64,000 bases of DNA from Arcuatula senhousia (Eukaryota > Mollusca > Bivalvia > Mytilida > Mytilidae): the NCBI GenBank assembly GCA_963971305.1, contig OZ020313.1, forward strand, positions 23,199,260 through 23,263,259, in the 5' to 3' direction. The notes under the pieces were generated by a model, which saw only the letters and a list, made by a program, of their open reading frames with translations, did no database searches and was not told where the DNA came from. Position numbers and translations under genes: made by a program. Of this stretch, positions 22,535-34,697 are shown piece by piece. Each line of letters opens with the position of its first letter. The stretch's first letter is position 1.

Positions 22535-23480
22535 TGTTGGAAACTGGGACGGAAATAGCATGAAAACTAAGTATATTAAAAAATAGAAAACAAGTAAATA
22601 AAAAAAATCGAATAACAGAGGAGTATTATAATGAACTTTCATAAACAAATATTACCTTGTAAACAAATAAAGCAAATCTTCACATAACCGTTTACCTACA
22701 GTGAAAAAGTTGACATACTACTCTCATAACTCTTAATATTACTTACATAATTCTATAATCATACATACAGTTTAAAGAAACTTTAAGGGAGTTATTCTTT
22801 ATCTACATTTCTTATTACATGTGTTTGTTAGACATGGCCGTTAATAGCTTATAAACTATCTCCAATCACTAGCTTACAATATCTAACTACTTACCTCTTA
22901 CTAAATACATGTAACCAACTAACTAACTAACTCACTGCTTTAACTCTCACAATTATTAATTTATTAATTATACATACAGTTTAAAGATACTTTAAGAGAT
23001 TTATTCTATATCTGAATTTCTGATTCTAACTTAACGTTTCTATATTTGTTTGTTCTTCACAGTTTATTAAAGCGTTGGAACACAGATGACAGGTAATGAC
23101 TACTCCAAGTGCATTGGAAACCAGGTTAGTTATAGATCGTAATCGGTCACTGAAATAAAGGATATATATAAAACATCGTATGACTTTGATCATATCATAT
23201 ATCGGTTCTTCCCGAGACCCCCAATCATCCAAGAGTTATGTTCATGCTCGACTAGCATAAGATAAAGAGTATGATATGAAATTTTATCATACATTTAGCT
23301 TTGATACCTTTAAATTTGTCTGTGTGTAAACAGACGGAAACTTACAAGCCATATCTTGACAAGGGACTTTTTTAGCCATATCAAACCATCGTGTGTACAA
23401 AAGTGGGCAAATATGGCCATATCAAGACCTCGCGTGCTCAAAAGTGGGCTAATATGCCAGCCTCACATTAAAATTTGACG
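22535..23480. other. Intergenic, no gene seen
   Basis: AT-rich. TACATACAGTTTAAAGA with a following ACTTTAAG...GTTATTCT block occurs twice (about 22,763 and 22,972), a short diverged direct repeat. Near 23,350-23,460 GCCATATCAARCC/ACC text repeats with CAAAAGTGGGC. Confidence 0.5.
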
Positions 23481-23520
23481 TCATAGTATGGAACGCCGCA
23501 ACTGTCTTATATGGTCACAT

Positions 23521-24165
23521 TTTGTTCTATGATGTCGTTTTGTCTTTATATGATGCCGTTTCGACATTATATGATGTCGTCTTGTCATTATATGATGTCG
23601 GTTTATCATTATATGATGTCGTTGTGTCATCATATGATGCCGTCATGTTATTATATGATGTGGACTTATCATTATATGATGCCGTTTTGTCATTATATGA
23701 TGCCGTCTTGTCTTTATATGATGTCGTCTTATCATTATATGATGTCGTCTTGTCATTATATGATTTCGTCTTGTCTTTATATGTCTTCTTGTCATTATAT
23801 GATGTGGACTTAGCATTATATGATGCCGTTTTGTCATTATATGATGTCGTTTTGTCATAATATGATGCCGTCTTGTCATTATATGATGTCGTTTTGTCAT
23901 TAGATGATGCCGTATTGTTCTTATATGATGTCGTCTTGTCATTATATGATGTCGTTTTGTCATTATATGATGTGGTTAAGTCATTATATTATTTAGTCAT
24001 TATATGCTGTAGACTTGTAATTATATGATGTCGTCTTGTCATTATATGATGTCGTCTTGTCATTATATGATACCGTTTTGTCTTTATATGATGTCGTCTT
24101 GTCATTATATGATGCCGTCTTGTCTTTATATGTTGTCGTCTTGTCATTATATGATGTCGTTCTTA
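23521..24165 (+). repeat. 21-bp minisatellite, left arm (about 30 units)
   Basis: The unit is GTCGTCTTGTCATTATATGA plus T, with variants GCCG, GTGG, TTTG and CTTT. Because the unit is 7 codons long, several frames on both strands are open, giving artificial YDVVLSL, MMSSCHY and KRHHIMT repeats. Confidence 0.95.
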
Positions 24166-24390
24166 AAAAGTGGCCCATAACTGGATATGTGTGTAAGATT
24201 TCGCGCCTTTCAGTCATATCATTTTAATTATTTAGAACTTTGAAAATTAGGCAAATAAGAGGTCATATCAATATACTAAAACATCTTGACAAGGCAATAT
24301 AAAAATGGTTGACTTGTTGTATTATTTCTAGTTAAGAAAGACTTAATGTAAAAGTATTATTTTCTTTCCAATTACTTTTATGTCATTTAT

Positions 24391-27300
24391 ACGGAAGCGT
24401 ATAGTGGACTCGTATTGTCTTGATAAAACCATTTATAACGCACTATTTCTCTTAAATAAAACAACTTTATCTCCTTATAAGACAATAAATCGCGTTATTT
24501 AGCGTGATATATTGTATTATAAAGATATTTGTTGCATTAACTTAAGTCCTTTTATTCTTAATAATTTTTATTTTGTCTTGAATTACTGCAAGGTACAATA
24601 ATAAGAGTTAAGAGCGTATTAATTTAACACGTGGTGTGCTATAAAAGGCAACAACTTTTTTTAGTTTAAAATAATGTTTTGTCTTTTAAAGCATTTAGTC
24701 ATCTTAGTTTACTCGTATTACTTCAGTAACAAAAAAGCCCAGTGACACTAAAATGCACCGGGACGTGCCCGGGAAGGAAAATGCACCCGGGAGGTTTTTA
24801 AATGGCTTCCGAGCTACATGTAAAATAGGTGTTACATTAACAGAGTAAATGTATTTTAATTGGACAGAGTAAATGTATTTTATCGCCTCTTGGTTTTTGT
24901 ATTCAATAAAACTCGTTAAATAAAGGTAATAACAATATCATTGAACTTTTCGAAGATCAATCTCAAATGTTTAAGAAAAAAGAACAAGAAATTGAAGGGC
25001 GCGATGGTCTTGGCTTGGATTACTTAAAGAAGCAGAGGGGCTTGGATTCCTTAAAAAACGCAGAGGTACCAATGGGGCATTCGAAAGTCAAAAGTCCGCA
25101 GGGCAGAGAGTGAACTCATGATCAGGTGCTTCGGAAGAGAAAACAGTTTCTGCTCGCTAACACATCCGCCGCGTAGCCAAATGTCAATACAGCAGACTTG
25201 ATTCCGTTTTGTCTTATATCAATACGTTTGTTCATTGATAACAAAGAGTATATAAGCGCCTACTCTAAATCAGTTTCATGTTGCACAGGCATCAAAACTT
25301 TCGATTTCTTTACACTTTCCACTTCTATTCCACACGAACAACTCAAATCATGATTAGCACAGATGATAAAACGTAGCCTTTAAAAGACATGAAAACCGCA
25401 AGTATAAATTTCTCGTAGTCGATTATACTAACACTTACTTTGTCATTAGTGAGTCTAAGAAAAAGAACACATTTACAGAAGAATAAATAACCGACACCGT
25501 CAACTTTCTTACAGACAACATATTTGTTCAGTTTGGTAGACGTGTTTTTCAGCAAACAATAGGGACTTCAATGTGCAATAATTGTGACCTTTTTGGCTGA
25601 TTTGTTTCTTCATTCATATAAAGCAGGCTTCTTAAAATCACTTCTAGACAAAAAGATCGTAGATTAGCTCTCTCTTTTAATTTCACTTTCTGTTATATGA
25701 TGATATCCTTTCGATTTGGTGACTGTAATCATCTTATATACTAAGTACATGTATCCTCGTGAACTTGAGATAAAAAAAAAACACAACGTATTCTATGAAG
25801 TCTACTTCATATTGAGATCTACATCTCGAAATAGAATCTCAAGGAAAACTTTCAACAAAGCTTTATAACAAGCGTGATGACTTTTAAATTGTCAAGTTTC
25901 CTTTCTTGTAAATCAATTAAACATTCCGTTTGCTCCACATTATGGAGTCTGTGTATCACAATTCATTCGTTACTACAGAGCTTGCAGGACTTACAACGAT
26001 TTCCCTGGCAGAACGACACGTCTAACACAAAAATGGCTTGCACGGGGTTATGTTGCTCCTCGGATGCTTTCTTCACTCTAGAAATTTTATCGAAGACATC
26101 ATTCGCTTATAGACAAATATGGGATTTCAATCTCTCAGCTGAGTGCAGATGTTGGTCTGTCATAGGTTCCTTTACCGAATTAGGCACACTTAATAGACGG
26201 TTGGCTACGCGGCAGGTGTGCAAGCATGAACTCTTTGAGTCCTCGTTTTTGATAGCTTTTCAGTTGCTTATGTAATTTTGTGTTTTATGTTGTCTGTTTT
26301 TCTGTCCTGTTCTCGTTGGTTGTTACTAGTTTTGTCTCTGCCCTTCGAATTTTTGGCATTCGGATGCCCCATTGGTACCTCTTCTTCCTTAAGGTGGGAC
26401 ACTACGTTAAAAACGACGTTACGGATAAAAAGATGAGGGGCATTAGGATCCATAAATGGCCAAAGAAAATGTTGTTGGTTCAAATATTATGATATTTATA
26501 AGTACATGTATTATCAACTTATATGTATATATACAAAGAAAACACATCAAATAAGGCAAATTTCATTCATTGTGACGTAATTATGCCATCACATTAGACG
26601 ATTATATTTGACAAAATGGAGAAAATCTGCAACTTTGGATGCCTTCAGTACATATTTTCCTTTTTTTTAGAAACATTTGGTGCATGAAAACAACACCTTC
26701 ATTTTTTTTTAGAAATGATAGATTTCGTCCTTTTACGCATTTTTTTGCAAGTATGGAGTTGTTGTTTAGATGTGCACACATTCTTCCAGACTAAAAAATG
26801 CCGGTGCAAAAATCAGCAAAAATCGATGAAATTAGGACAATTTCTTTAATATGTAGCTTTTGGGGTGAACTGTCACAGTAAAAAATTACCGGATTTCGTT
26901 TAACAGGAAGTAGGTGAGCGACAGACCTGAAACATATGGCTTTTTGAGTGAACTGATTGGCATGACAACTTAAATGATCAGGAAGTAGGTGAGTGAAAGA
27001 CCTGAAATACGATCGCATATGCTGTATACCAAATACCAAGTGGCTGTGATAAATAGTTGCTGAGAAAATGTTCCGCAAATATCTTCCCCGCCCGCCAGCC
27101 GGTCGAAATTCACCATTTTTTAATCCAGATTCTTAACTCCGTGAAATCCGGCCAATACATCGTATTGAAGCTGCGTTTTTCCTTTACGCCTTTGTTAATT
27201 TCCCGTCAAAATCGCGTTTTCAAATGCATTTCATTAAAAAAACGAGGCCTGTGACCCTCCTTTTTTATTTCATATATGGACGTATATCAATAAGAACTAT

Positions 27301-28047
27301 ATGTCTGCAAATTTTCATTAAAATGTGGATCTATGTCATTTGGTATGGTCCCACCCTAAAGAAAAGACACTAACCAAATCAATACTGAAATTAATGCTTT
27401 TACCAAGTCAAGACCATTGCGACCTTCAATTTCTCTTGTATTTCTTCCTTCTTTTTTTTTCTTGAACATTTGAGATTGATCTTCGAAAAGTTCAATGATT
27501 GTTTTATTACCTTTATTTAACGAGTTTTAATGCATACAAAAACCGAAATGCGATAAAATACATTTACTCTGTCCAATTAAAATACATTTACTCTGTTAAT
27601 GTTACACCTATTTTACATTTAGCTCGGAAACCATTTAAAAACCTCTCGGGTGCATTTTCCTTCCCAGGCACGTCCCGGGTACATTTTAGTGTCACTGGGC
27701 TTTTTTTTGTTATTGAAGTAAAACGAGTAAACTAAGACGACTAATTGCTTTAAAACACAAAACATTATTTTAAACTAAAAAAAGTTGTTGCCTTTTATAG
27801 CACACCACGTGTTAAATTAATACGCTCTTAACTCTTATTATTGTACCTTGCAGTAATTCAAGACAAAATAAAAATTATTAAGAATAAAAGGACTTAAGTT
27901 AATGCAACAAATATCTTTATAATACAATATATCACGCTAAATAACGCGATTTATTGTCTTATAAGGAGATAAAGTTGTTTTATTTAAGAGAAATAGTGCG
28001 TTATAACGGGTGTTATTAAGACAATACGAGTCCACTATACGCTTACA
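24391..28047. mobile_element. 3.65 kb element with about 630-bp inverted arms
   Basis: The ends begin AAGCGTATAGTGGACTCGTA and are mirrored at 28,030-28,047. The arms contain CGCGTTATTTAGCGTGATAT and the GAGGTTTTTAAATGG/ATGCACCCGGGAGG block, matching with few differences. The interior holds a 1.3 kb segment bounded by inverted ACCAATGGGGCAT motifs and a TTAA-bounded element. There is no convincing transposase. The minus strand of 25,874-26,275 reads as near-open, cysteine-containing coding-like sequence with two stops (HICL*AND, CSNE*IV) but matches no family I know. Confidence 0.7.
26393..27355. mobile_element. 963-bp TTAA-bounded element
   Basis: TTAA at 26,389-26,392 and its mutated partner CTAA at 27,356-27,359 flank inverted ends GGTGGGAC(AC/CA)TA. 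Near the right end, GAGGCCTGTGACCCTCC plus T-run matches the subterminal motif of the elements at 19,909 and 37,159. No coding region. Confidence 0.6.
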
Positions 28048-28075
28048 TTTAGTCATGTTGATAATTTAATCATTC

Positions 28076-30257
28076 AGGATACGATTACGGCAAAACCGTA
28101 ACAATAAGGAATTCTTATTGTTACGGCAAAGACGAAAATCGGGAACGGATGACGGGACAGAGACCGAATCATTTATGACCGTAACAATAAGATTTTTAGC
28201 TCACCTGGCCAAAGGCCATGTGAGCTATTGCCATCACTTGGCGTCCGTCGTCGTCGTCCGTCGTCGTCGTCGTCGTCGTCCGTCGTCGTCGTCGTCGTCC
28301 GTCGCCGTTAACTTTTCTTCAAACCTCTTCTCCTCTGAAACGGCTGCACAGATTCAAACCAAATTTGGTCTGGTGGTACTTTAGGGTATCCCCCACAGAA
28401 CTGATGTGGGGATTTTTGATTCGTCAAAAAACATTGCCGCCGTTGCTAAAAATAGACCAGGGGGGTCAGACTACTGTTTTTGGCTTGTAAATCAAAAAGT
28501 ATAAGAGATAGATGAAATCTGATGCCACGTTACTGCTTCAGCATCAAAAGCTCTACAAAAGTCTTCATTGAGTCGAAGTTGTCAGATGACCCCTTATGGG
28601 AGTTACGGCCCCTTAAAGGTGAAAAATAGCATTTTTTCATGTTTTTGGCCTATGGAATGAAAACTATTGCAGATAGAGAGAAGCTGTTGCTTGCTTAAAT
28701 GTTCAGTTCATTTAGCTCTATAAAAGTCTCCATAAGGTCAAAGTTGTCAGATGACCCCTTATAGGGGTTATGGCCCCATAAAGGCAAAAAATAGAGTTTT
28801 TGGCCTATAGAATGAAAACTATTGCAGATAGAGAAAAGCTGTTGCTTGCTTAAATGTTCAGCTCGTTTAGCTCTACACAAGCCTCCATATGGTCGAAGTT
28901 GTCAGATGACCCCCTTTAGGGGTTACAGCCCCTTAAAGGCAAAAAATAGTGTTTTTGGCCTATGGAATGAAAACTATTGCAGATAGAGAAAAGCTGTTGC
29001 TTGCTTAAATGTTCAGCTCATTTAGCTCTACAAAAGTTTCCATAGGGTCAAAGTTGCCAGATGACCCCTTATAGTGGTTACGGCCCCTTAAAGGCAAAAA
29101 ATAGTGTTTTTGGCCTAAAGAAAGAAAACTTTTGCAGATAGAGAAAAGATGTTGCTTGCTTAAATGTTCAGCTTAATTAGCTCTACAAAAGTCTTTTTTA
29201 GGGTTGAAGTTGTAAGATGACCCCTTTAAGGGGTTATGGCCCTTTAAAGGTGAAAAATAGTGTTTTTTGCTTTGGAATGAAAACTATTGCAGATAGAGAA
29301 AAGCTTTTTATTGCTTAAACATTCAGCTCATTTAGCTATACAAAAGTCTTTAAAGGGTTGACATTAAGACCAGGTGAGCGATTCAGGCTCCTGGGAGCCT
29401 CTTGTTTTTTATTATTACGGCATTTATTATTACGGCAAATCTCACGTTAGAGAATTACCAAACATAAGATAGTTTTATCTTAACTTCTTCCGCAACTTTT
29501 TAAATAAATCTATGCTGAATAAGATACTTAAAACAAATGTAGAATGAATGCGGTTTTGTTGTTATGTGTGTGTGTGTTTTATGTTGTTATGTGGTTTGTT
29601 TTGTTGTGATGATTTTTTGTCTGCCGGTTTTGTCTTTGTCTTTACGGTTTTATGATACTGATTACTCCTTTGGTACACCTTTGCTTCATTCAGCTTGTTC
29701 TAATTGATGGCCATAAAATCGTTACCGAAAACATAACCAAAACTGAGGAAACTGACTTACCGACACAAATTTTAGACAAAAACATTAACATTAGTCGATT
29801 AAAACGGTTTTTATACCCTCGAAGGATGGAATCAACTAAAATTGCGTGTCAGTGATCCAAAGAAAAAAATGCAGAATGAAACCACTGCACAGTTTGTTCC
29901 ACCCAAGGCCATGCCACGGTACACACTGCGGCATCCGTAGTCTGACTGCATGGTTTTACCTGAAATGCGCAGGAATAAGATAAAATCTGAAAACCACATA
30001 TTGCTTGTGTCGCATGTGCAATAAGTTACCAAAATTACTTTAAGTTAAATTTAGATTATTAGAAGTTTTTGCCCTCTTGTGATTAAATGAATTTATAAAA
30101 GTTATGTCACTCTTTATTAAGAAATTTCTTATTGTTACGGTCATAAATGATTCGGTCCCCGTCCCGTCATCCGTTCCCGATTTTCGTCTTTGCCGTAACA
30201 ATAAGAATTTCTTATTGTTACGGTTTTGCCCAAATTTGCCGTAACCGTATCCTGTGC
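28076..30257. mobile_element. 2.2 kb element with about 120-bp TIRs
   Basis: Left end CAGGATACGATTACGGCAAA and right end ...TTGCCGTAACCGTATCCTG are inverse. Inward, the arms repeat AACAATAAG/CTTATTGTTACGG palindromes and GAAAATCGGGAACGGATGAC, with the right copy carrying a small insertion. It contains a complete Helitron-like repeat (28,198-29,405). No TSD is evident. Confidence 0.75.
28198..29405 (-). mobile_element. Complete Helitron-like (pearl/HINE-type) repeat, minus orientation
   Basis: The 3' hairpin AGCTCACCTGGCC-AAA-GGCCATGTGAGCT lies at 28,198-28,226. Next come CGTCGT microsatellites (28,238-28,310) and five to six core units of about 155 bp; GCAGATAGAGAAAAGCTGTT recurs at about 28,670, 28,820, 28,980, 29,137 and 29,290. 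The self-complementary 5' end AGGCTCCTGGGAGCCT closes it near 29,405. Noncoding. Confidence 0.75.
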
Positions 30258-30475
30258 CTAATTTAATTCATCTTAATTATTTTGAAATAAAATATGTCAT
30301 GTTAATTATCTCTCTCAGTCATTGAATTGAAAACAGCAAATAGACAAATTTATGTCGACATGACAAATACATTCATGAAAAATCAGATTATTTATATCAA
30401 TTTTCTGAGTTAAATAAGTCGATTTTTAAAACTGAATTTTAAATACAAGACCCAAATACGTTTCCATACAAAACG

Positions 30476-30872
30476 GTATCATATAATGACTAAACGACAT
30501 CATATAATGACAAGACGGCATCATATAATGACAAAACGACATCATATAATGACAAAACGGCATCATATAATGCTAAGTCAACATCATATAATGACAAGAA
30601 GACATCATATAAAGACAAGACGACATCATATAATGACAACAAGACGACATCATATAATGATAAGACGACATCATATAAAGACAAGACGGCATCATATAAT
30701 GACAAAACGGCATCATATAATGATAAGTCCACATCATATAATAACATGACAGCATCATATAATGACACAACGACATCATATAATGATAAACCGACATCAT
30801 ATAATGACAAGACGACATCATATAATGTCGAAACGGCATCATATAAAGACAAAACGACATCATATAACAAAA
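30476..30872 (-). repeat. 21-bp minisatellite, right arm (about 19 units)
   Basis: The inverse of the left array: ATCATATAATGACAAGACGAC units with the same variants. It is shorter than the left array by about 11 units. Confidence 0.95.
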
Positions 30873-30973
30873 AGTGACCATATAAGACAGTTGCGGCGTT
30901 CCATATTATAGTATATAAATAGTATATTTGTATCTTTATTTGTTTGCTGAAAATGTATGATAAAAAGATTATG

Positions 30974-31066
30974 ACACAGGGTTTTCCATATTAGGTCCTA
31001 TATCATTCCTCGACCTAATATGGGAGTCTCGGAATGATATGGGACTTGATATGGAAAACCCTGTGT
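30974..31066. repeat. Imperfect hairpin, about 35-nt arms
   Basis: ACACAGGGTTTTCCATATTA at the left is mirrored by ATATGGAAAACCCTGTGT at the right, and CCTATATCATTCC by GGAATGATATGGG within. The loop is about 21 nt. It looks like a very short MITE or a foldback relic. Confidence 0.7.
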
Positions 31067-31102
31067 AATAATCTATATTAATTATACACCTAAAGAACAT
31101 AA

Positions 31103-32850
31103 ACAAGAGGCTCCCAAGAGCCTGAATCGCTCACCTGATTTACACAAATACATATATTTGTAGATATTATTGTGCTTAACCATATGCGATTTAAATTTCT
31201 GAAATATCTTGATTAGTTTTTAAGATATTGGGCTTAATAAGTGCAAATTTGGCGAAAATTAGGGAAAAAGAACAATAACTCCCACATAAGCAGTCAGATC
31301 TTTTTTTGAAATTTCAGGACAGGTAAATCTTAACATGCTGATCACTTTTGATTCTTACACAATTTTGATATCTGAAACCATTTTTGAGTTATTAGCAAAA
31401 AAATGCAATTTATCCCTATGTTCTATTTTTAGCCATGGTGGCCATGTTTTTTTACGAATAAAAAATTTGACAATAGAGTTGTAGCAGATAAGCTATTAAA
31501 CAATGGAAAATGGTAAATTTTGACGCTTTAAGGGCCATAACTCCTAAAAGAAATGGTTCTACAGCTTTGACCTAATTACATAAAATGTAGATCTTGACGT
31601 GCTTAATCATATGCAATTTGGATTTTTAAAATATCTTGTATAGTTTTCAAGATATAGGGCTTAATAAGTGCAAAATTTTCAAAAAATCCAGAAAAAGGGC
31701 AATAACTCCTATGTCGATTGTTGGATCTTCTTGAAAATTTCAGAGCAGATAGATCTTGAGATGCTGATCACTTTTGGTCTCCCATTAGAATTTTGATATC
31801 TGTAACTACTTTTGAGTAATTAGCAAAAAACTGCAATTTACCCCTATGTTCTATTTTTAGCCATGGCGGCCATATTTTTTGACGAATCAAAATCCGAACG
31901 ATAGAATTGTAGCAATTATGCTATTAAGCAACTGTGCCAAGTTTGAAGTTGGATGCATGGTGTCAGACAAGTTCATCTTTGAAATTCAGGGGAAAAGTAA
32001 TGAAAAATGGTAAATTTTGACGCTTTAAGGGCCATAAATCCTAAAAGAAATGGTTCTACAGCTTTGACCTAATAACATGAAACGTAGATCTTGACGTGCT
32101 TAATCATACGCAATTTGAATTTTTAAATTATCTTGTATAGTTTTCAAGATATAGGGCTAAATAAGTGCAAAATTTTCAAAAAATCCAGAAAAAGGACAAT
32201 AACTCCTATGTCGATTGTTGGATCTTCTTGAAAATTTCAGAGCAGGTAGATCTTGAGATGCTGATCACTTTTGGTCTCATCAGAATTTTGATATCTGTAA
32301 CTATTTTTGAGTAATTTGCAAAAAACTGCAATTTACCCCTATGTTCTATTTTTAGCCATGGCGGACATATTTTTTGACGAATCAAAATCCGAACGATAGA
32401 ATTGTAGCAATTATGCTATTAAGCAACTGTGCCAAGTTTGGTTGAAGTTGGATGCATGGTGTCAGACAAGTTCATCTTTGAAATTCAGGGGAAAAGTAAT
32501 GAAAAATGGTAAATTTTGACGCTTTAAGGGCCATAACTCCTTAAAGAAATGGTTCTACAGCTTTGATATCTGTGACCGTTTTTGAGTTATTTGCAAAAAA
32601 AAACTATATTTGACTCCCCTGTTCTATTTTTAGTAACAGCGGCCATGTTTTTTGGCGTATCAAAAATCCCAACGCAAACGTTTTGCACAATACCCTAAGG
32701 AACAACCATATCAAGTATGGCTGAAATTGGCCAAGCAGTTTCAGAGAAGAAGATGTTTGAAAAAAAGCTAACGGACGACGGACGACGGACGGACGACGGA
32801 CGCAAAGTGATGCCAATAGCTCACATGACCCTTCGGATCAGGTGAGCTAA
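31103..32850 (+). mobile_element. Complete Helitron-like (pearl/HINE-type) repeat, plus orientation
   Basis: The 5' end is ACAAGAGGCTCCCAAGAGCC then TGAATCGCTCACCTGA. Three large core repeats of about 430-500 bp carry TTTTAGCCATGGYGGCCAT at about 31,430, 31,857 and 32,353. A GGACGACGGACGAC microsatellite lies at 32,770-32,800, and the 3' hairpin AGCTCACATGA...TCAGGTGAGCT at 32,818-32,848. Noncoding. Confidence 0.75.
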
Positions 32851-33159
32851 AAACTGTTCATAGCAAACACTGAAATATGTAAAACAATCAAATTAAGGAT
32901 TTGAACTAAACTTAATACGTCTTATTTGTACACATATCGATATTTGCCGGGTTCCTCGGAGTAGAAGCTTGAAATTCCATCCAGGGTTAAATCTAATAGC
33001 CCGACTGTTGCTTTAATACATGTATTGCTTTAGACTTTGATGTTTGATTTAAAAATCAACTTTGCATCTTTTTAGATCCAATCTGCTTCTAGGCGGTTTA
33101 GTAAAAGCTTTCTGGTTTTTTTAATATCTTAAGAGCTCAAATACATGTACGGTACTTAC

Positions 33160-33294
33160 AGAAGCCAGTCGAAGGCATAAAGAAGTGAAGCTGCCTCGGG
33201 TGGAATCCCTAAAGTTGTCAGGATTATAATGATATTAACTAGGCTAGCTCCTGTGACAGCTGGGTTTGCAAGCGACGAGACTGCAGACAATACG
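33160..33294 (-). CDS. SLC1-like exon 10 (HP2 and link to TM8)
   Basis: 135 nt, phase 2-2, acceptor TATTAAG (other AG choices force a stop), donor GTAAGT. It codes VLSAVSSLANPAVTGASLVN and then IIIILTTLGIPPEAASLLY and AFDWLL, matching HP2 and the LPxxxxxxIxAVDWxL segment. No following exon was found. Confidence 0.82.
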
Positions 33295-34647
33295 CTTAAT
33301 ATAAAAGTGATTAATATATACTAGGCACAAAAAGAAACGATACCAAAGTGTATAAAGTAAACTAAGGTTGACTCTGTTTAAAATAGAAATACAACTTCTA
33401 TCATTTAAAGTAACATACACTAAAGAATCTAAAAGAGGAAAAACAATCATTTGATCTTTAGCAATTAAAGAGACATTGTGCTCCTTTCAGTGTTTGCCTT
33501 GCATGAGCGCCATTTTTAAAAGCACTTTCTTGGTCCTTCGAGTGTTAAGTTTAGCATAAACTGTACAAAAATGAACCAGTTTCGAGTACAGATATGAGTT
33601 TAACGGCCGGTTGTGACGTTTCGACGTTTTTATGGTCGTCAACGTGTACGTTAGTGATTTTTAGTAGTAAATGTTCGTCGAATTTGGACAAGCCCATATA
33701 ATTTGCGGCAGGCTTGAACTAGGTTAGTGGGCACAACTTTCCACTTACATGTTTTGATAATCTTTATTCATGCGGTCTGAGGCGGAAGTTCCTTAAACCA
33801 GAGACAATATAGACATCAATAAAACAAAAACAAATGCAATGTTGTCGATTTTCTTTAAAAAAACTACAGAGGCCCCCAATGAAAATTAGACTAGTTCTAA
33901 TTGGGTTAGCCTCTTTAAATAAAGCATTTACGTACTATCTGGTTTACATGATCTTAACTTACCCCACTAGTATCAGTCTTGAGACAGTGATCTCTAGACC
34001 TATCAGTTGTATAACAAAGAGACAAGATACATTGATGTATAGACAGGTACCACTACGACCTATACTTGCAGCTAGCGGTATCACAAACCGCGTTACTCTC
34101 TTGTCTAATTGGTTGTCAGTCTCTAAGGCATGTAATGTCTGTGGAATGGCGATTGCACTGCAATTTAAAACAAAAAAAACATTTTACAACAATTGTTAAC
34201 TGTAAAGTTGAGTTTATGATAATAACTTACTTCGGGTAGATAAAAAAATCAAATCACTTTAAAGTGTTAAAGAAGGACCAATAAAGCATTTGAATGTCTG
34301 AAGTAAGAAAAGGTAAAATTAAAATCAGTTGAGTGAGTGAGAGAGTGAGTTCTCGACCTCGCAACACTATAGGTTATATGAAGGCGATGAACATGAAGAG
34401 GATGATAAAATGAACATGGAATGATCATGAGAAAATGGGATGGGATGGGAAACAGAGAACAGAAATTTTGAATACAACAGGAAAAGGGGAGAGGTGAGTA
34501 GGGGCAGGCAATTTAGCCTATGTGATGCACTACTTGGCGGTCCACAAAGCACCAAGGGAATTAACAAAATCAGTTGACACGGAAGACATAATGTTTTCAG
34601 AACAAACACACATCCACACACAACCAAAACATCGTAGTTTTTATCGC

Positions 34648-34697
<50 letters not shown>

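Larger units (their letters stand above)
23487..30906. repeat. Giant imperfect palindrome (about 7.4 kb)
   Basis: The two ends share, in inverse orientation, ATGGAACGCCGCAACTGTCT and TATATGGTCAC, followed inward by a 21-bp minisatellite on both sides. A second, inner inverted pair lies at about 24,391-25,020 and 27,400-28,047. Between the inner and outer right arms, an independent TIR element (28,076-30,257) is inserted. It is best read as one large foldback or long-TIR transposon carrying later insertions, or as two nested ones. Confidence 0.75.

Noticed and set aside
23511..24227. Several 60-110-codon open frames on both strands
   Set aside because: They are read-through of a 21-bp minisatellite; no start context, homology or codon bias.
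25874..26275. 133-codon plus-strand frame
   Set aside because: The opposite strand looks more coding-like but is stopped twice. It sits between inverted repeat motifs inside a mobile element.
28118..28384. Frame with a run of Arg and Ser residues
   Set aside because: Produced by the CGTCGT microsatellite of a Helitron-like repeat.
29832..30032. Minus-strand frame ending GGTNCAVVSFC..., considered as the missing SLC1-like C-terminal exon
   Set aside because: Its only good acceptor gives phase 1 while exon 10 ends in phase 2, the match to the family is weak, and it lies inside a TIR element.
30486..30881. Open frames of 87-126 codons on both strands
   Set aside because: Same minisatellite in the right arm.
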